Source: Conidiobolus incongruus B7586 (taxonomy: Eukaryota; Entomophthoromycota; Entomophthoromycetes; Entomophthorales; Conidiobolaceae). Taken from it: a stretch of DNA of 22,248 nt. Both the position numbers and the translations under genes were made by a program. Below the pieces are notes generated by a model. The model was not told the DNA's origin. It ran no database searches and worked only from the letters and a program-made list of their open reading frames with translations. Shown piece after piece: positions 10,613 to 20,891 of the stretch (the stretch's first letter is position 1; the number at the start of each line of letters is the position of its first letter). Location: positions 1 through 22,248 of the forward strand of contig JNEM01013434.1 of the NCBI GenBank assembly GCA_000697335.1. Reading direction: 5' to 3'.

Positions 10613-11106
10613 TTATTTTTACAATTTGTATGCATAAATTTCAAAGTACGGAAATAAAATCAATAGTTATTATTAACAAATCTCTCAAATAAATTCAATG
10701 CATAATATGAAAATTTCATATATATATTAAGCTCTATTACGAATAACTTTCATTATTCTATTAGTAATACCTACTACCAATTGCCAACAATGAGATTTTT
10801 TACTTCTGTCGTCTGCCTCATTCTCCCCATCGCCTCTATTCCCTCCAATGAAGTAACCAATGATGGAAATCTTCTTAAGCCTATTGCAATGTCAAATTTC
10901 GATGGTCTTTCAAACCCTAATTTTGCTAGGAGTGGTGAATTTCAGGAATTAGACCTTAACGATTTTAGAGTCGCAGAAAATACTCCTGAATTCAAATTTA
11001 ACAACCTTGCTGAAGATCAAGATAGCAACGACATTTCTGATTTCAAGTTTGATAATGATTCTGAAGATCAATTGGAAATCGAAGATCAGATCCAAGACAT
11101 CCCACT
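10613..11106 (+). repeat. 494-bp exact direct repeat, copy B
   Basis: This is the second copy of the block at 3416-3909, with no mismatch seen over 494 bp. It carries the F1 promoter and 105 codons. The two copies diverge at 11107, five bases before the end of codon 107. Bases 11107-11160 still show loose similarity to the 3' part of the longer paralogue at 18278, different in detail from the flank of copy A. Confidence 0.97.
10719..10730 (+). promoter_or_regulatory. TATA-like element of the second F1 gene
   Basis: Identical in sequence and in distance (about 60-71 bp before the ATG at 10790) to the element at 3522-3533, because both lie in the duplicated block. Confidence 0.45.
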
Positions 11107-11113
11107 GATTTAA
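10790..11113 (+). CDS. F1 small secreted acidic protein, copy B
   Basis: This copy encodes exactly the same 107 residues as the gene at 3593-3916. The last codons differ silently (CTG for CTT) and the stop is TAA. The start is the ATG at 10790. The product has an N-terminal signal peptide, a cysteine-free acidic mature part, the family core at residues 45-70 and two FKF-type acidic segments. It is followed 1.45 kb downstream on the same strand by an F2 gene, the same F1-then-F2 order found on the other strand at 18631 and 15441. With equal promoters, both F1 copies should be expressed alike unless chromatin differs. Function is unknown; a secreted effector is the best guess. Confidence 0.8.
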   Translation: MRFFTSVVCLILPIASIPSNEVTNDGNLLKPIAMSNFDGLSNPNFARSGEFQELDLNDFRVAENTPEFKFNNLAEDQDSNDISDFKFDNDSEDQLEIEDQIQDIPLI

Positions 11114-12495
11114 ATAACTTCAGACAAAACTATTGAAATTCTCAATTTTCCAGTTCAAAGTTTTTTAATATTTATAATTACAATAAATCTTTTGAAATTT
11201 AAAATTATCAATCAATATTGAGAAGTTGTACTTAAATTTTAAGAAATTATATCAACTTTTTGATTTCAAAATCAATTGCATTGTTTTTACATTCACGCCC
11301 GATAACCTTTTAAATATGTATCATTAGATTTTAAAAATTTTAAAATAGTTTTATTTTTCTAAACATTTCAAATTTAAGCATCACATTTTAATTTTCATTT
11401 AAAAAATATGGTTAAGTAATATTCTGAGTATTACTCATATATTATTTAGTGAAAAGGGAAAAATCATTAATTATAATGTACTAAGCATAATATTGTATAT
11501 TCAATTTATTTTTAACAATATATATTACTTCAATAGCCTTTGGCTTCTCTTGAAAAATATCATTAAATTTGATGTGGTGAAAATATTTTCTTATTATTTC
11601 ATTTTGTATAAATACCAGTTGTTATAAACACACTAATCCTTTGTTCACGCATTCTATTCATTCCTGATTAATATCTCACGTATTTTATTCATACTTATCT
11701 AGCCATCATGATTTCAATATGAAAATATCATAGTTGAAACAGCTCAAAAATAACTTTTCATTATAGTGTCTATTATATGCTTGTTTTTCTTTTAATTAAT
11801 CAATTATTACAATAGATCACTTTTGTTGAACCAATAATATCAGCTATTATCCTAATAATGATATGATTAATTATTTATCAATAAATTTCGAATTTCAAAA
11901 AATAACTTTGAAAAATTTGTTGATATTAATTATCCTAGTATATACTAAAGTCAGAATTTTGATAAACAAAAATAAGTCTATTTTATAAATTTGGATCTTG
12001 TTAGTTTCAATAAATTTTAAAAAATATAAATATACATAAAATAATAGTACAATTGAAAATAAATATTAAAGAAGTGGCCTTTGAACTAATTTTTAATATC
12101 TCAAAATATTGTGAGCTGCTTTTACAAATTCCTTTAAATCAAAAACATCCAATTATATAGAATGTTTTAATATTTTTCTTAATAATAATAATATTAATAA
12201 TAATCTTTTTTAAATTTTCTGGCGATAATTGGTATTACACAACTACTCAAAAGTTTCATGATTAAGAGATTAATACCGATTTATAAATCACTGAAGGTTT
12301 CAAATTTATTTTGAATTTATTAAGCATTAACAAGGTTAATTTTATTTATTTTTCAGCAAATCCGATAAGTGTATATTGTAATTGTTATTTTAGTTTATTA
12401 TTTAATAATGAATATTGTTGCAATGCATTTATTTTTGGATAACATTTTAATACGCAATTATCATTCTGGAACTGAGATGAATAATTCAAAGTTAC
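11114..12495. other. Intergenic stretch between F1 copy B and F2
   Basis: No open frame or recognisable repeat is supported. It is AT-rich with some less biased patches near 11520-11720. No mariner alignment was found here. Confidence 0.45.
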
Positions 12496-12503
12496 TATAA
12501 AAG
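12496..12503 (+). promoter_or_regulatory. TATA box of the F2 gene on the + strand
   Basis: TATAAAAG lies 65-72 bp before the ATG at 12568. The minus-strand F2 paralogue has the same octamer 63-70 bp before its ATG (15504-15511). The F2 fossil has a decayed version at the matching place. Conserved sequence and spacing make this a credible core promoter. Confidence 0.7.
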
Positions 12504-12567
12504 CCAGATGATCATTTTATAAATTCATTACCCAAACATCTAATACTATAAACAAATTCTAAGAGCA

Positions 12568-12858
12568 ATGAAATTTATTAATACTGTCGCTGTTTTGATT
12601 TCTTCAATTACCGTTCAGGCTCAATATAATGGTTACTTACATAATCAAGATGATGGATGGTATGGATTGAGGACTAACGTGTGTCATGACATTCGAGGAT
12701 ATGCTTTCGATTATGCTAGCGTTGCTGATGGATATAGAATATATCTATGGGATCGTAACACTGAATGTCGTACTGATCCTGATTATTACATCCCCAATGG
12801 AGATTGGAGAATCAATCCACCTTACAGAGGAGGAAATGCTTATCTTCAAAGAGGTTAA
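12568..12858 (+). CDS. F2 small secreted Tyr-rich two-cysteine protein
   Basis: A 96-residue single-exon product of unknown function. Residues 1-18 (MKFINTVAVLISSITVQA) form a clear signal peptide, with cleavage expected before QY. The mature part of about 78 residues has 11 Tyr, 3 Trp and two cysteines, C39 and C67, which likely form one disulfide. About half of its residues equal those of the paralogue at 15148-15441. The blocks best kept are the signal peptide, GYLH, WYG, NVC, SVA.GY, YLW..NT.C and PDYYIP. The spacing C-x11-SVA...YLW..NT.C recalls small beta/gamma-crystallin-like secreted fungal proteins, but this is only a structural guess. A TATA box lies 65-72 bp upstream and an AATAAA lies at 12880-12885 just after the stop. 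Candidate secreted effector; the ATG at 12568 is supported by the paralogue. Confidence 0.85.
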   Translation: MKFINTVAVLISSITVQAQYNGYLHNQDDGWYGLRTNVCHDIRGYAFDYASVADGYRIYLWDRNTECRTDPDYYIPNGDWRINPPYRGGNAYLQRG

Positions 12859-13986
12859 AATATTTACAATATTACTGGAAATAAATCCAAATCAAAGTTA
12901 TACTCAATTTGTTCACAGTAAATTCTTAGATTATTTTCATTTCGCACATTGATTTTTGTCTTGAAATTATTTCTCAAATTTTCAAAATTCTGGAAAAATT
13001 ACTGGATTTCATTCATATTAATCATTCAATTTAAATGCTAATTAAATCCTTAAAATTATTTTGAAGATATTAAATATTTAATAATGTGGGATTTATACAT
13101 TCAATATCCTAACATATTTTTTAGTGACATATTATTTTTTGGAACTATTGATTAAGCATTGGAATCATCTGAAATGAATATAAATGCTTTACTTGAATAA
13201 TTGTAATTTTATTTATAATTTTGGAAATATCAGGTTCTTTATATCTGTATAATATTTAAAGTATTATATATTCACTATAATTATAATATTATGATATATA
13301 GATTTTGAAATATGAGTTTGAATGTGATCTTTTTACCACTACTTCGGCAAATACATGACTACAAAATTAGTCATAAAATTTAAAATGTATATCAACTTGA
13401 AAATATTTAAGTTTATAAGTAATATTAAATAATATGATTTTTATTTAATTGATAGTTTGTGCTGGAGATCTATTAAACTACGTACTTCAGTTGTATGAAA
13501 CTTGAGCTCAATGGCCTGTAATAAACGTATATTTACATATTTTATAAATCTAAAATATCTCTGCAATATGTAGGTCATAAGGTATTTAAATTTTATGATA
13601 TTATTCATATAGCCCAATGCGCACCTAGGGAATAAAATATATCGATCAAATCTTTTAAGAATTGCTTTTTCCCTTTTGAAAATTATTTAAATTGGTTATT
13701 ATTAATATTTGGATTTTTTCCAGAAATTATAAGCCTTTATTTGAATTTTAATATTGATTTAAAATGTTTATTTCAAATATGTTTCTGATTCTAAAAATAT
13801 AATTTTATCTAATTCAATGTTGGATTTATTACCAAGCGCTTAAAGAAATACTAAAGTGGGAAAATAACATTTATTATTAGTATTAATATATCGGTTGAAT
13901 AGATTTTAAAAGTTAGAATTTTTAGCTATATTTTTACTGAAAATTACACAATGATGTTTAATTGTGTGAATTCATAAGAATCAAGG
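12859..13986. other. Intergenic stretch between F2 and the F1 fossil
   Basis: No gene is supported. An open frame overlapping the F2 gene and running to 12952 is only a shadow in another frame. The stretch around 13440-13680 is a little less AT-rich but holds no recognised feature. Confidence 0.45.
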
Positions 13987-14312
13987 ATGAGATTTTTTAC
14001 TTTTATTGTTTGTCTCCTATCACCTATCATTTCTATCAACGTAATGACATATACTCTAAAGGAGATTTTCTTATACCTATTGCCAAGTCAAACGCTGTAT
14101 GTTTTTTAAATTCTCTTGTTGATAGAAATGAAATACTCAATGAATTTAATTTTCACAATTTTAAAGTTATTGAAATCACTTGTGATTTAAATTTTGACAG
14201 GATTTCAAAAATCAAGTTACAACAGTTAGTAAGGTTGAAGAAATCTCATTTATTTGGTGAGTATTACAAAGAATTTCAAAAGTACCAATTTTCAAATTCT
14301 CCAATACCCTAA
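13987..14312 (+). pseudogene. F1 paralogue fossil
   Basis: The ATG at 13987 is followed by MRFFTFIVCLLSPIISI, clearly the F1 signal peptide. Further on, a stretch reading EFNFHNFKVIE matches the family core ELDLNDFRVAE. These lie in different frames, so the copy is broken, by about one or two changes. Length and order match the intact F1 genes, but identity is much lower than between copies A and B, so this is an older duplicate. Unlike the F2 fossil it is not interrupted by a transposon. An open frame starting earlier, at a TTG (13962), is a by-product of the break and not an independent gene. Confidence 0.75.
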
Positions 14313-15147
14313 TTAATTTGGATAATTAGGATAAATTATTTACGCAGCTATTGATAAGTGTATAATAATTAACCTTTAATTGCTAAAATATTCAAATAAA
14401 TTAAATTTCAGTTATAACACATTGCATCACAAAATTCTGTGATCCCGTGTTAATTTTTGAAATAATATTATATTTGATAGACATATCATTTATGAGAAAA
14501 GCAATTGAACTGGCTTCATGGAGAGAAAAAGATGCTTGCTAATTGCTCATATATTGATAATATACCAGTATTAAAGACAAAGTCAAAAATTAATGAAATA
14601 ATGATCATTTTTTCTCTATTGATCATCCTAACCTTACCCTTCACGTCCTTGCACATTCTCATTTGAATTCCTAACTATCATATTCAAAGATTCGAAGTAA
14701 CATTAAAAATCATTAAACTTGAAAATAATATCAGGGTTTTCATCATATTTCTGTCTTTTGAGGAACCAATAGTCAAAGGAAATCTAAAAAGTACACCGAG
14801 TGCCTTGAAATCCTAATTCATAGTTCCTTCTAAATCCTTTAAACCTTTTGAAGATATTCCCCAAAAACAAAACAAACATATTAGTTAAATATTTTCAATT
14901 ACTATTTTGCTGTATTTATATAAATATATTAATATTTTCACAATATTAGTGTGATTATTACGGAACAAGATATCCTTAATGTTGGATGAGAATGATAGTT
15001 TTGAATAATAATAATACAATTCAAATACTTTGAAAATACTATTTGAAATTATCAAACAAGAAATATTAATTAATTGACTGAAATGTTTGATATTTTCAAA
15101 TGAAGTTTATTTCATATTAAATGTATTAAGTTGAAATACAATATTCT
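14313..15147. other. Intergenic stretch between the F1 fossil and the convergent F2 gene
   Basis: No gene is supported. Bases 14590-14880 are clearly less AT-rich than the surroundings, but neither strand gives a convincing protein and no repeat partner was seen in the window. Confidence 0.45.
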
Positions 15148-15441
15148 TTAGCTCCTTGGAGTAAACGCTACAGTAGCTCCACTAAATGGTGGATTCCAAC
15201 CATAATATCCTGAAGGAATATAGTAATCGGGGCTTGTGCTGCAACCAGTATTATATCTCCAGAGATAACCGATGTATCCTTGAGCAACACTAGAATAATC
15301 CCAATAATATCCATCAACATTATAGCAAACATTTGGATTGAATCCATACCAACTCCCACCGTAAGCATGTAAGTATCCGGGGTATTGGGCCTGGACAGTC
15401 ATTGAGGAAACCAAAACAGCAATGGTATTAATAAATTTCAT
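15148..15441 (-). CDS. F2 small secreted Tyr-rich two-cysteine protein, minus-strand paralogue
   Basis: A 97-residue single-exon product. An in-frame ATG exists 18 codons upstream (15495), but it lies only about 9 bp after the TATA box, too close to be in the transcript. It would also bury the signal peptide. The paralogue at 12568 starts at MKFINT, as this one does from 15441. Signal peptide residues 1-18 are MKFINTIAVLVSSMTVQA. The mature part has 15 Tyr and 4 Trp, and C39 and C67 at the same positions as in the other F2 protein. The SSVAQGY...YLWRYNTGC segment is the strongest hint of a crystallin-like fold, unproven. It lies convergent to the + strand F2 gene, and about 2.8 kb downstream of the F1 gene at 18631 on the same strand. 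Function unknown; candidate effector. Confidence 0.85.
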   Translation of the reverse strand: MKFINTIAVLVSSMTVQAQYPGYLHAYGGSWYGFNPNVCYNVDGYYWDYSSVAQGYIGYLWRYNTGCSTSPDYYIPSGYYGWNPPFSGATVAFTPRS

Positions 15442-15503
15442 GATGATTGAAACTTTAATAAGCCAATAAAACTGATGATTAACTGTAATAGTCATCCATT
15501 GAT

Positions 15504-15511
15504 CTTTTATA
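15504..15511 (-). promoter_or_regulatory. TATA box of the minus-strand F2 gene
   Basis: Read on the minus strand this is TATAAAAG, 63-70 bp before the ATG at 15441. It is the same octamer at nearly the same distance as in the + strand F2 gene. Confidence 0.7.
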
Positions 15512-18277
15512 CTAATGTATAAACTTTTTGAAAAATTCTAAAATTAAACATTTTTGCTGGTCAATTTTAAGGCATAATATTTTGAGTATAAGCTTCATTG
15601 GAAATACCAAAATTTGAATTTTCCAATTAGTGCGATGCTTAAATAAACATGGCAAAGTTGGTGAAAAATTTAATGCAAACCGAAAAATTAATAATTTTGT
15701 TAATTTCAAAATATTTGAATATCTTACATTTATGCTCAATATACTAAGGAAAATATCAAAACCAACGTCAAAGGTTCATTTTAATTAATATTTTTGAGCG
15801 ATCTTAGAATAATTTCGTTTAGATAATTCAATGAAAATTTATATTACTAAATATTTGAATTGTTTATCTTAGACAATAAGTAAAATCTTCGATTCAGTTG
15901 AAATCATCAATTAGGTGATGAATATACTATTCTGTATTGAAGTTTGATATTAAATCATTTCATGATGACCTCTAAAATTAGTTTATTTGATAATAAATGC
16001 TAATTTATGATCACTATTGTGACATCACAGAATGATAAGGATTATAAGAAGAGTTATTCTAGAACAATTATAGATTATAGACAATATATTGCTTCATAAT
16101 ATTTAAAACAAAAACATAGAATGATTTGGCGATAACCATTGTTGATAGAATATATTGATATACTTCGAAATTATAAGATAGCATTTTCTTTTAGATATAC
16201 TAGTAGATATGTTTACTCAGATTATTTTAGTATATATTGATATAGTAATAATAATATATGACTCGATCATATTTGGTCGATTTTCCTAAATCAATATAAT
16301 TCTGAAATTAATTACTATCAAGTGTTTTACACATTATACCAATTTAGTATCTTAATAATACCAATAAAAATTATTATCTTTTCATACAATTGTAATTCAA
16401 AAATATCATTAATGAGTGGATGATTGAAATATATAAACTGTATTTAACAGATGCAATACCTATTTTTTTAACAATAGAAAATATAAAATTTTTGTATAAA
16501 GTTTAATACTTAAAATATTAAATTTTTAAATATTGTTATGGATTATAATTTCAACCAATTAGTAATATCTACTTTTATGTATTCAGGGGCTCTAAAGATT
16601 CATATTTGACCTTTTAATTTATTGTAATCTATCCAAACTTTAACAACACTTAAGGATATAGAATTATATGTATATCATACATATTAATTTGTAAAAAATA
16701 ACTCAATACTATTTTCATTTATATTGAATATGATTAAAAAACCAATGTAATTAAACATTTTTAGCTGGATAAATTCATGTGAAAGGTCTAAAATTATCCA
16801 TACAAAATGATATACTCGGACAAATTATTAATTTTGTATCTAGCCGAAAACTTATAATTTGAACAATGCCAATTTAATGAATATGATTGGTCATTATGTA
16901 ACTAGATAATTTAAAATTGCAAAGGCACTAAGTTGTAGAAAATTAAATATCCAAGTCAATGTCTTCAATATAAAATGCAATGGGAAAAAACATCGGCAAT
17001 TGAAATACATTTACTAAAGCCTATATTACATTGATAGAAAAATTTATATGAATCTTTTGATCATTATTCTTTTTGAATATATTTGAAAGTCAGTTTATTG
17101 GTTTAAAATGGTTTTAATCCAATGAATTATTTAAAAAATGAAGAACAGACGTTGAATAAATTGCATTAAAAAGCATTAACTTATATATTTATGTAAATGC
17201 TAGTTATTTTTAAAACAAGTCTTTGGAGTGTTGGGTTCGAGATTTAGAAAAAGACTGATGTCACTTTAAAGTTTGCAAGATAAAAATTAACATTTATTTT
17301 TAATTTTTCAAAATAGACAGTTATACGAATACCTGGTAATTAAATTTAACCTAATAAATATTTCAGATAATTTTACATTATACCACCATTATTAAACAGT
17401 ATAATAACATTTATGTTCATAATTCATAATTAACATATTTCTAATATATTTATTAAAAATATCATCGAAATAAATTGCTGAAAAAAAGGTGAAGTTATAT
17501 GTTGTTAAAGTGACTAGAATTGTTGTTAGTGAGGATTATAATGAGAATGGGCTAATATGGAAGGTTTATACATTCCTTGGTTTATCATTCAAAGAATCAA
17601 ACATTATAATTGAATAATTTTGATTACCTAGTTCGAAAAGTATTAATTGAATATAATTACGCTAAAAGGAATATTGGTTAAACATGAGGTTTTGTGTAGA
17701 TATTATAATAAATATTCCAAATTCCATATTGCTATAAGATTTTAATAATATATGATCTATATTACAAACACTATATATGATTATTCAATTTAGAATCAAG
17801 GGTAACTAATCAGCTGATTTCAATAATCTCGATATAACTTAACATTTTTAATATTGATCATGAATATATTAAGATTATAAATGTATAAAACTTGTGATAT
17901 TATTTACAGGTTACAAAAAGGAAATTTTAGTATTAGTACTGTAATTATATCGTATTTAATCTAATTTATACACAAATAATTTTGTTTAAATATACATTAT
18001 GACTTAAACAACATTATCTAAAAAACGAATCTATTTCCATTGAATTAGATAATGATTTAATATCAATGTATTAGTGATTGGATGTTATTGGTCATTATCT
18101 TAAAAATAAAATGTACAATGTTAGCAAAGAGTAACAAATTTAGTCATTTTATATTTGGTTGTAATCTAGAAAAAACGAAATATTTAATTTGAGAACCATG
18201 TATACTGAGATATATTTAATTTAAAGATATGTGTATGTGGTTATATGCTAAGGTTTAATTTATTCTGGTTATATAAA
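15512..18277. other. Long intergenic stretch between the minus-strand F2 and F1 genes
   Basis: About 2.8 kb without a supported gene. A minus-strand frame at 15512-15739 begins at TTG, has no signal peptide or family match and is taken as chance. No mariner copy aligns here. Composition is AT-rich but more mixed than in the transposon blocks, so this may be old decayed sequence of other kinds. Nothing in it could be named. Confidence 0.45.
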
Positions 18278-18631
18278 TTATTCTTGAACTCTGTAATTTT
18301 CAATATTAAGAACTTTAGGTTCAGCATCAATTGATCTAGTAAGTGGAATCTCTTCCACTTGAATGGGCTTTTCAAGCTCAGCAGCCGGAGGATTGTTGAA
18401 CTTGTAAAATTCGCGACGACCGAGTCTAAACTCAGGAGCGTTATCTGGAATTATATAATCCTTGATGTTTAATACGCGAATATCTTCACTTCTGGCTAGG
18501 TTCATGACTGTGGATACTTGATCTTGTGGAATAGGAATAGGAGTAGCGAGAGCTTCATTGTTAGTTGGTCCACTAGAGGAGACAGAGAAGATTGGCAAAA
18601 TGAGGCTAGCAATAGAAGTTAAAGATTTCAT
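18278..18631 (-). CDS. F1-related small secreted protein, longer paralogue
   Basis: A 117-residue single-exon product of unknown function. The start is the ATG at 18631; an in-frame TTG three codons earlier is ignored. Residues 1-19 (MKSLTSIASLILPIFSVSS) are a signal peptide. The F1 core is at residues 45-69: LARSEDIRVLNIKDY, then DNAPEFR, against FARSGEFQELDLNDF and ENTPEFK in the 107-residue proteins. It has no cysteine. Two related segments, VLNIKDYIIPDN (53-64) and VLNIENYRVQE (107-117), suggest an internal repeat. A dibasic pair R72-R73 could be a Kex2-type processing site. It is about ten residues longer at the C-terminus than the other F1 proteins, whose downstream DNA still weakly resembles this tail. 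It is clearly more GC-balanced than its surroundings. Candidate effector. Confidence 0.8.
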   Translation of the reverse strand: MKSLTSIASLILPIFSVSSSGPTNNEALATPIPIPQDQVSTVMNLARSEDIRVLNIKDYIIPDNAPEFRLGRREFYKFNNPPAAELEKPIQVEEIPLTRSIDAEPKVLNIENYRVQE

Positions 18632-18690
18632 ATTTGTCAATCATTCGAAAATATTATTAAATTTACAAAACTTGTTGGTAATTAGGCTGA

Positions 18691-18697
18691 ATTTATA
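18691..18697 (-). promoter_or_regulatory. TATA-like element of the minus-strand F1 gene
   Basis: On the minus strand this reads TATAAAT, 60-66 bp before the ATG at 18631. That matches the spacing in the other four intact genes. Alone it would be weak in such AT-rich DNA. Confidence 0.45.
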
Positions 18698-19599
18698 GCT
18701 TAAATTTTATTTTATGGCATTGAATTGATTTAGGTTATATTTTGAAGACTAAAATTTATTTTGGTCTATTGAATGTATGCAAATATTTTGCCATAATAGG
18801 AGCTTGAAAGTTGGATCCTGAATCTATATCACGTTGATTTATTGTAAGAAAAAGCTTAATATTTTTAATCAGAATCAATTCATGAACTTTCATTAAAGAT
18901 TCAATCAATTATATAATGTGTATTGCGCATACTCAATAGAAACAAAAACTATATGATTATTTAATTATCTATTAATGTCATTCATATTTTAATACAATAT
19001 CAGATTTGATGTCATTATTGGATTTATTATAAAAATAATATATTTTCTATATTAAATACTTTTAATAATAATTGTTATTCAAGTAAACATTCTAAAACTG
19101 TTAATAAATTCTTATCAAGATAGCATTCAAGTACAGTAAAATTCACACTTTGAAAATTTTTTGTAGATTAATAATATTCACTAAAATGCTGAATATTATG
19201 AAGCTAATTGATATATACAAATATAATATTTGATTATCTAAGTTCATTAAATCAAATATCAAGTTCAACTCTATTTTTAAATATATATTATATCTAATAG
19301 TTTAATATAAAAAAGGTGATTATTTATGTTTATGGTAAGTATACAAATAGTAGTACTTTTTAGCTTAAACAAAATATATAAATTTTATATATTAATATTA
19401 ATATTGTATTTTTTCATATCATACTTGCAAAATTTTTGATAAAACTATATATTCCATATTTGGACATAAAAGCTTGAATAAATAATTTTATCAAAATTTC
19501 ATATAATTTTTAACTTTGGTCTCAAATATATATTATTAATATTACTTTATTTAATAAATACTATTAATTAAATATTCTATTATAATATATTCAACAAAA
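18698..19599. other. Intergenic stretch becoming strongly AT-rich to the right
   Basis: No gene or named repeat is supported. A/T content rises sharply from about 19000 towards the mariner copy that begins near 19600. Confidence 0.45.
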
Positions 19600-20891
19600 A
19601 ATTACTTTGTATCTTAAATAATGAGATTTTTTTTCTAATAAAAAATAAATAGACATTTTGATATATAATATATATTAAAATAATGAAATACTATATAATA
19701 GTTTCCTTTATTATTAATAATTTTTTGCTATATTTTTAATAATCTTCTAAAACCTAAAAAAAATTCTTTTAATTAAAAACTGATATTAATTGTTTTACAA
19801 ACCAATTAAATTCTTATGCATATATTTTCTTTCTTATAAGCTGATTTTTTAATTATTTAAAACAATTATAATCATATAAGTAATAATATAAAAAATATAC
19901 TAAATATGATAGTTTTTTCTACTTATTTTAAATTAGAAAATATTTTATAACTTTAGATTTATAATTTTATAATAATTATATAAAATAATAAGTTTTTTTT
20001 AAAATATATTAATAATACTAAATCAAAATAATATTAATTTGAAAAAAAAAATATAAAGTTTATTATTAAGTAATTATTTGAACAAATAAATAAAAATAAC
20101 TTAGAATATTATAGTTTATTATAATAATTAATATTTGTTTTTTAATAAAAGATTGATATAAAGATATTTATAAAATTATTGTTTTAATTTAATCTAGAAA
20201 TTTAACTTATCTTTGATTAATAAATAATATAAAAAAATTAAATTAATAATATTAATTTAATATAAAAGCTTTAATTTCTGATAATACTTAAATAAGTTTA
20301 ATTCAATAATAGTTATTTTATTTTTTTATTAAGCTTTAATTCAATTATATAATTTTTATTCTATTTTTTTTGATTAAGAGTGAAAATTTAATATATACAA
20401 TGTATTTAAGATTGAAATTAAAATATCTTGAAAATTCTCTAGTTAAATAAATTTCTTTTAATATATTTCTTCACTTTACTAATAATGAAAAAATTAAGAA
20501 TTAAACTTAATTTTTTAAATATTAACAAATTTTAGATAATGTTTTATTATCTTTAAAATAATATATCTAATATCAAATAGTTAATTTAAATAATATTTTT
20601 TTACCAAAAGCTATATATATATATTTTAATATATTTTAGATCATTTATAGTTAAGTTGTATTAATATTAATAAAAAAGATTTATAACGATAATTATTTTA
20701 TTGATATATAATTAAAATAAATAATTAATTTTAAAAAACAATTTTTTAATAAAAAAATTATTATATATTTATTTAAAGATATATAATTTCATATATATTT
20801 TGAATGTATTTTATTATTTTAAACTGATATTATAATTAAAAAAATAAAAATTAAGAAATTTTCTATTTTTCCAATTAAAGATAAGTATTAT
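19600..20891 (-). mobile_element. Degenerate mariner-like DNA transposon, copy 5, minus strand
   Basis: The reverse complement aligns closely with copy 2. The region 19800-19920 carries the counterpart of the YSPDLAPxDYxLF area and the stretch after it, and is the best match of the pair. The helix-turn-helix region (relic VKKYIKRNLF) lies near 20430-20480. The inverted repeat at the low-coordinate end reads ATTACTTTGTATCTTAAATA from 19601. The other end lies near 20891, read on the minus strand as AATACTTATCTTTAATTGG. It is the only copy here in reverse orientation. Heavily decayed to A/T, with many stops and no usable frame. Confidence 0.8.

Noticed and set aside
12686-12952. 88-residue + strand frame overlapping the F2 gene
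   Set aside because: Different frame of the F2 gene with no signal peptide. The paralogues keep the F2 frame and not this one.
15168-15368. 66-residue minus-strand frame inside the minus-strand F2 gene
   Set aside because: Shadow of the F2 coding frame without any independent support.
15442-15495. 18-codon N-terminal extension of the minus-strand F2 gene
   Set aside because: The upstream ATG is only about 9 bp from the TATA box, the extension would mask the signal peptide, and the paralogue lacks it.
15512-15739. 75-residue minus-strand frame
   Set aside because: It begins at TTG, has no family match or signal peptide and has no homologue in the window.
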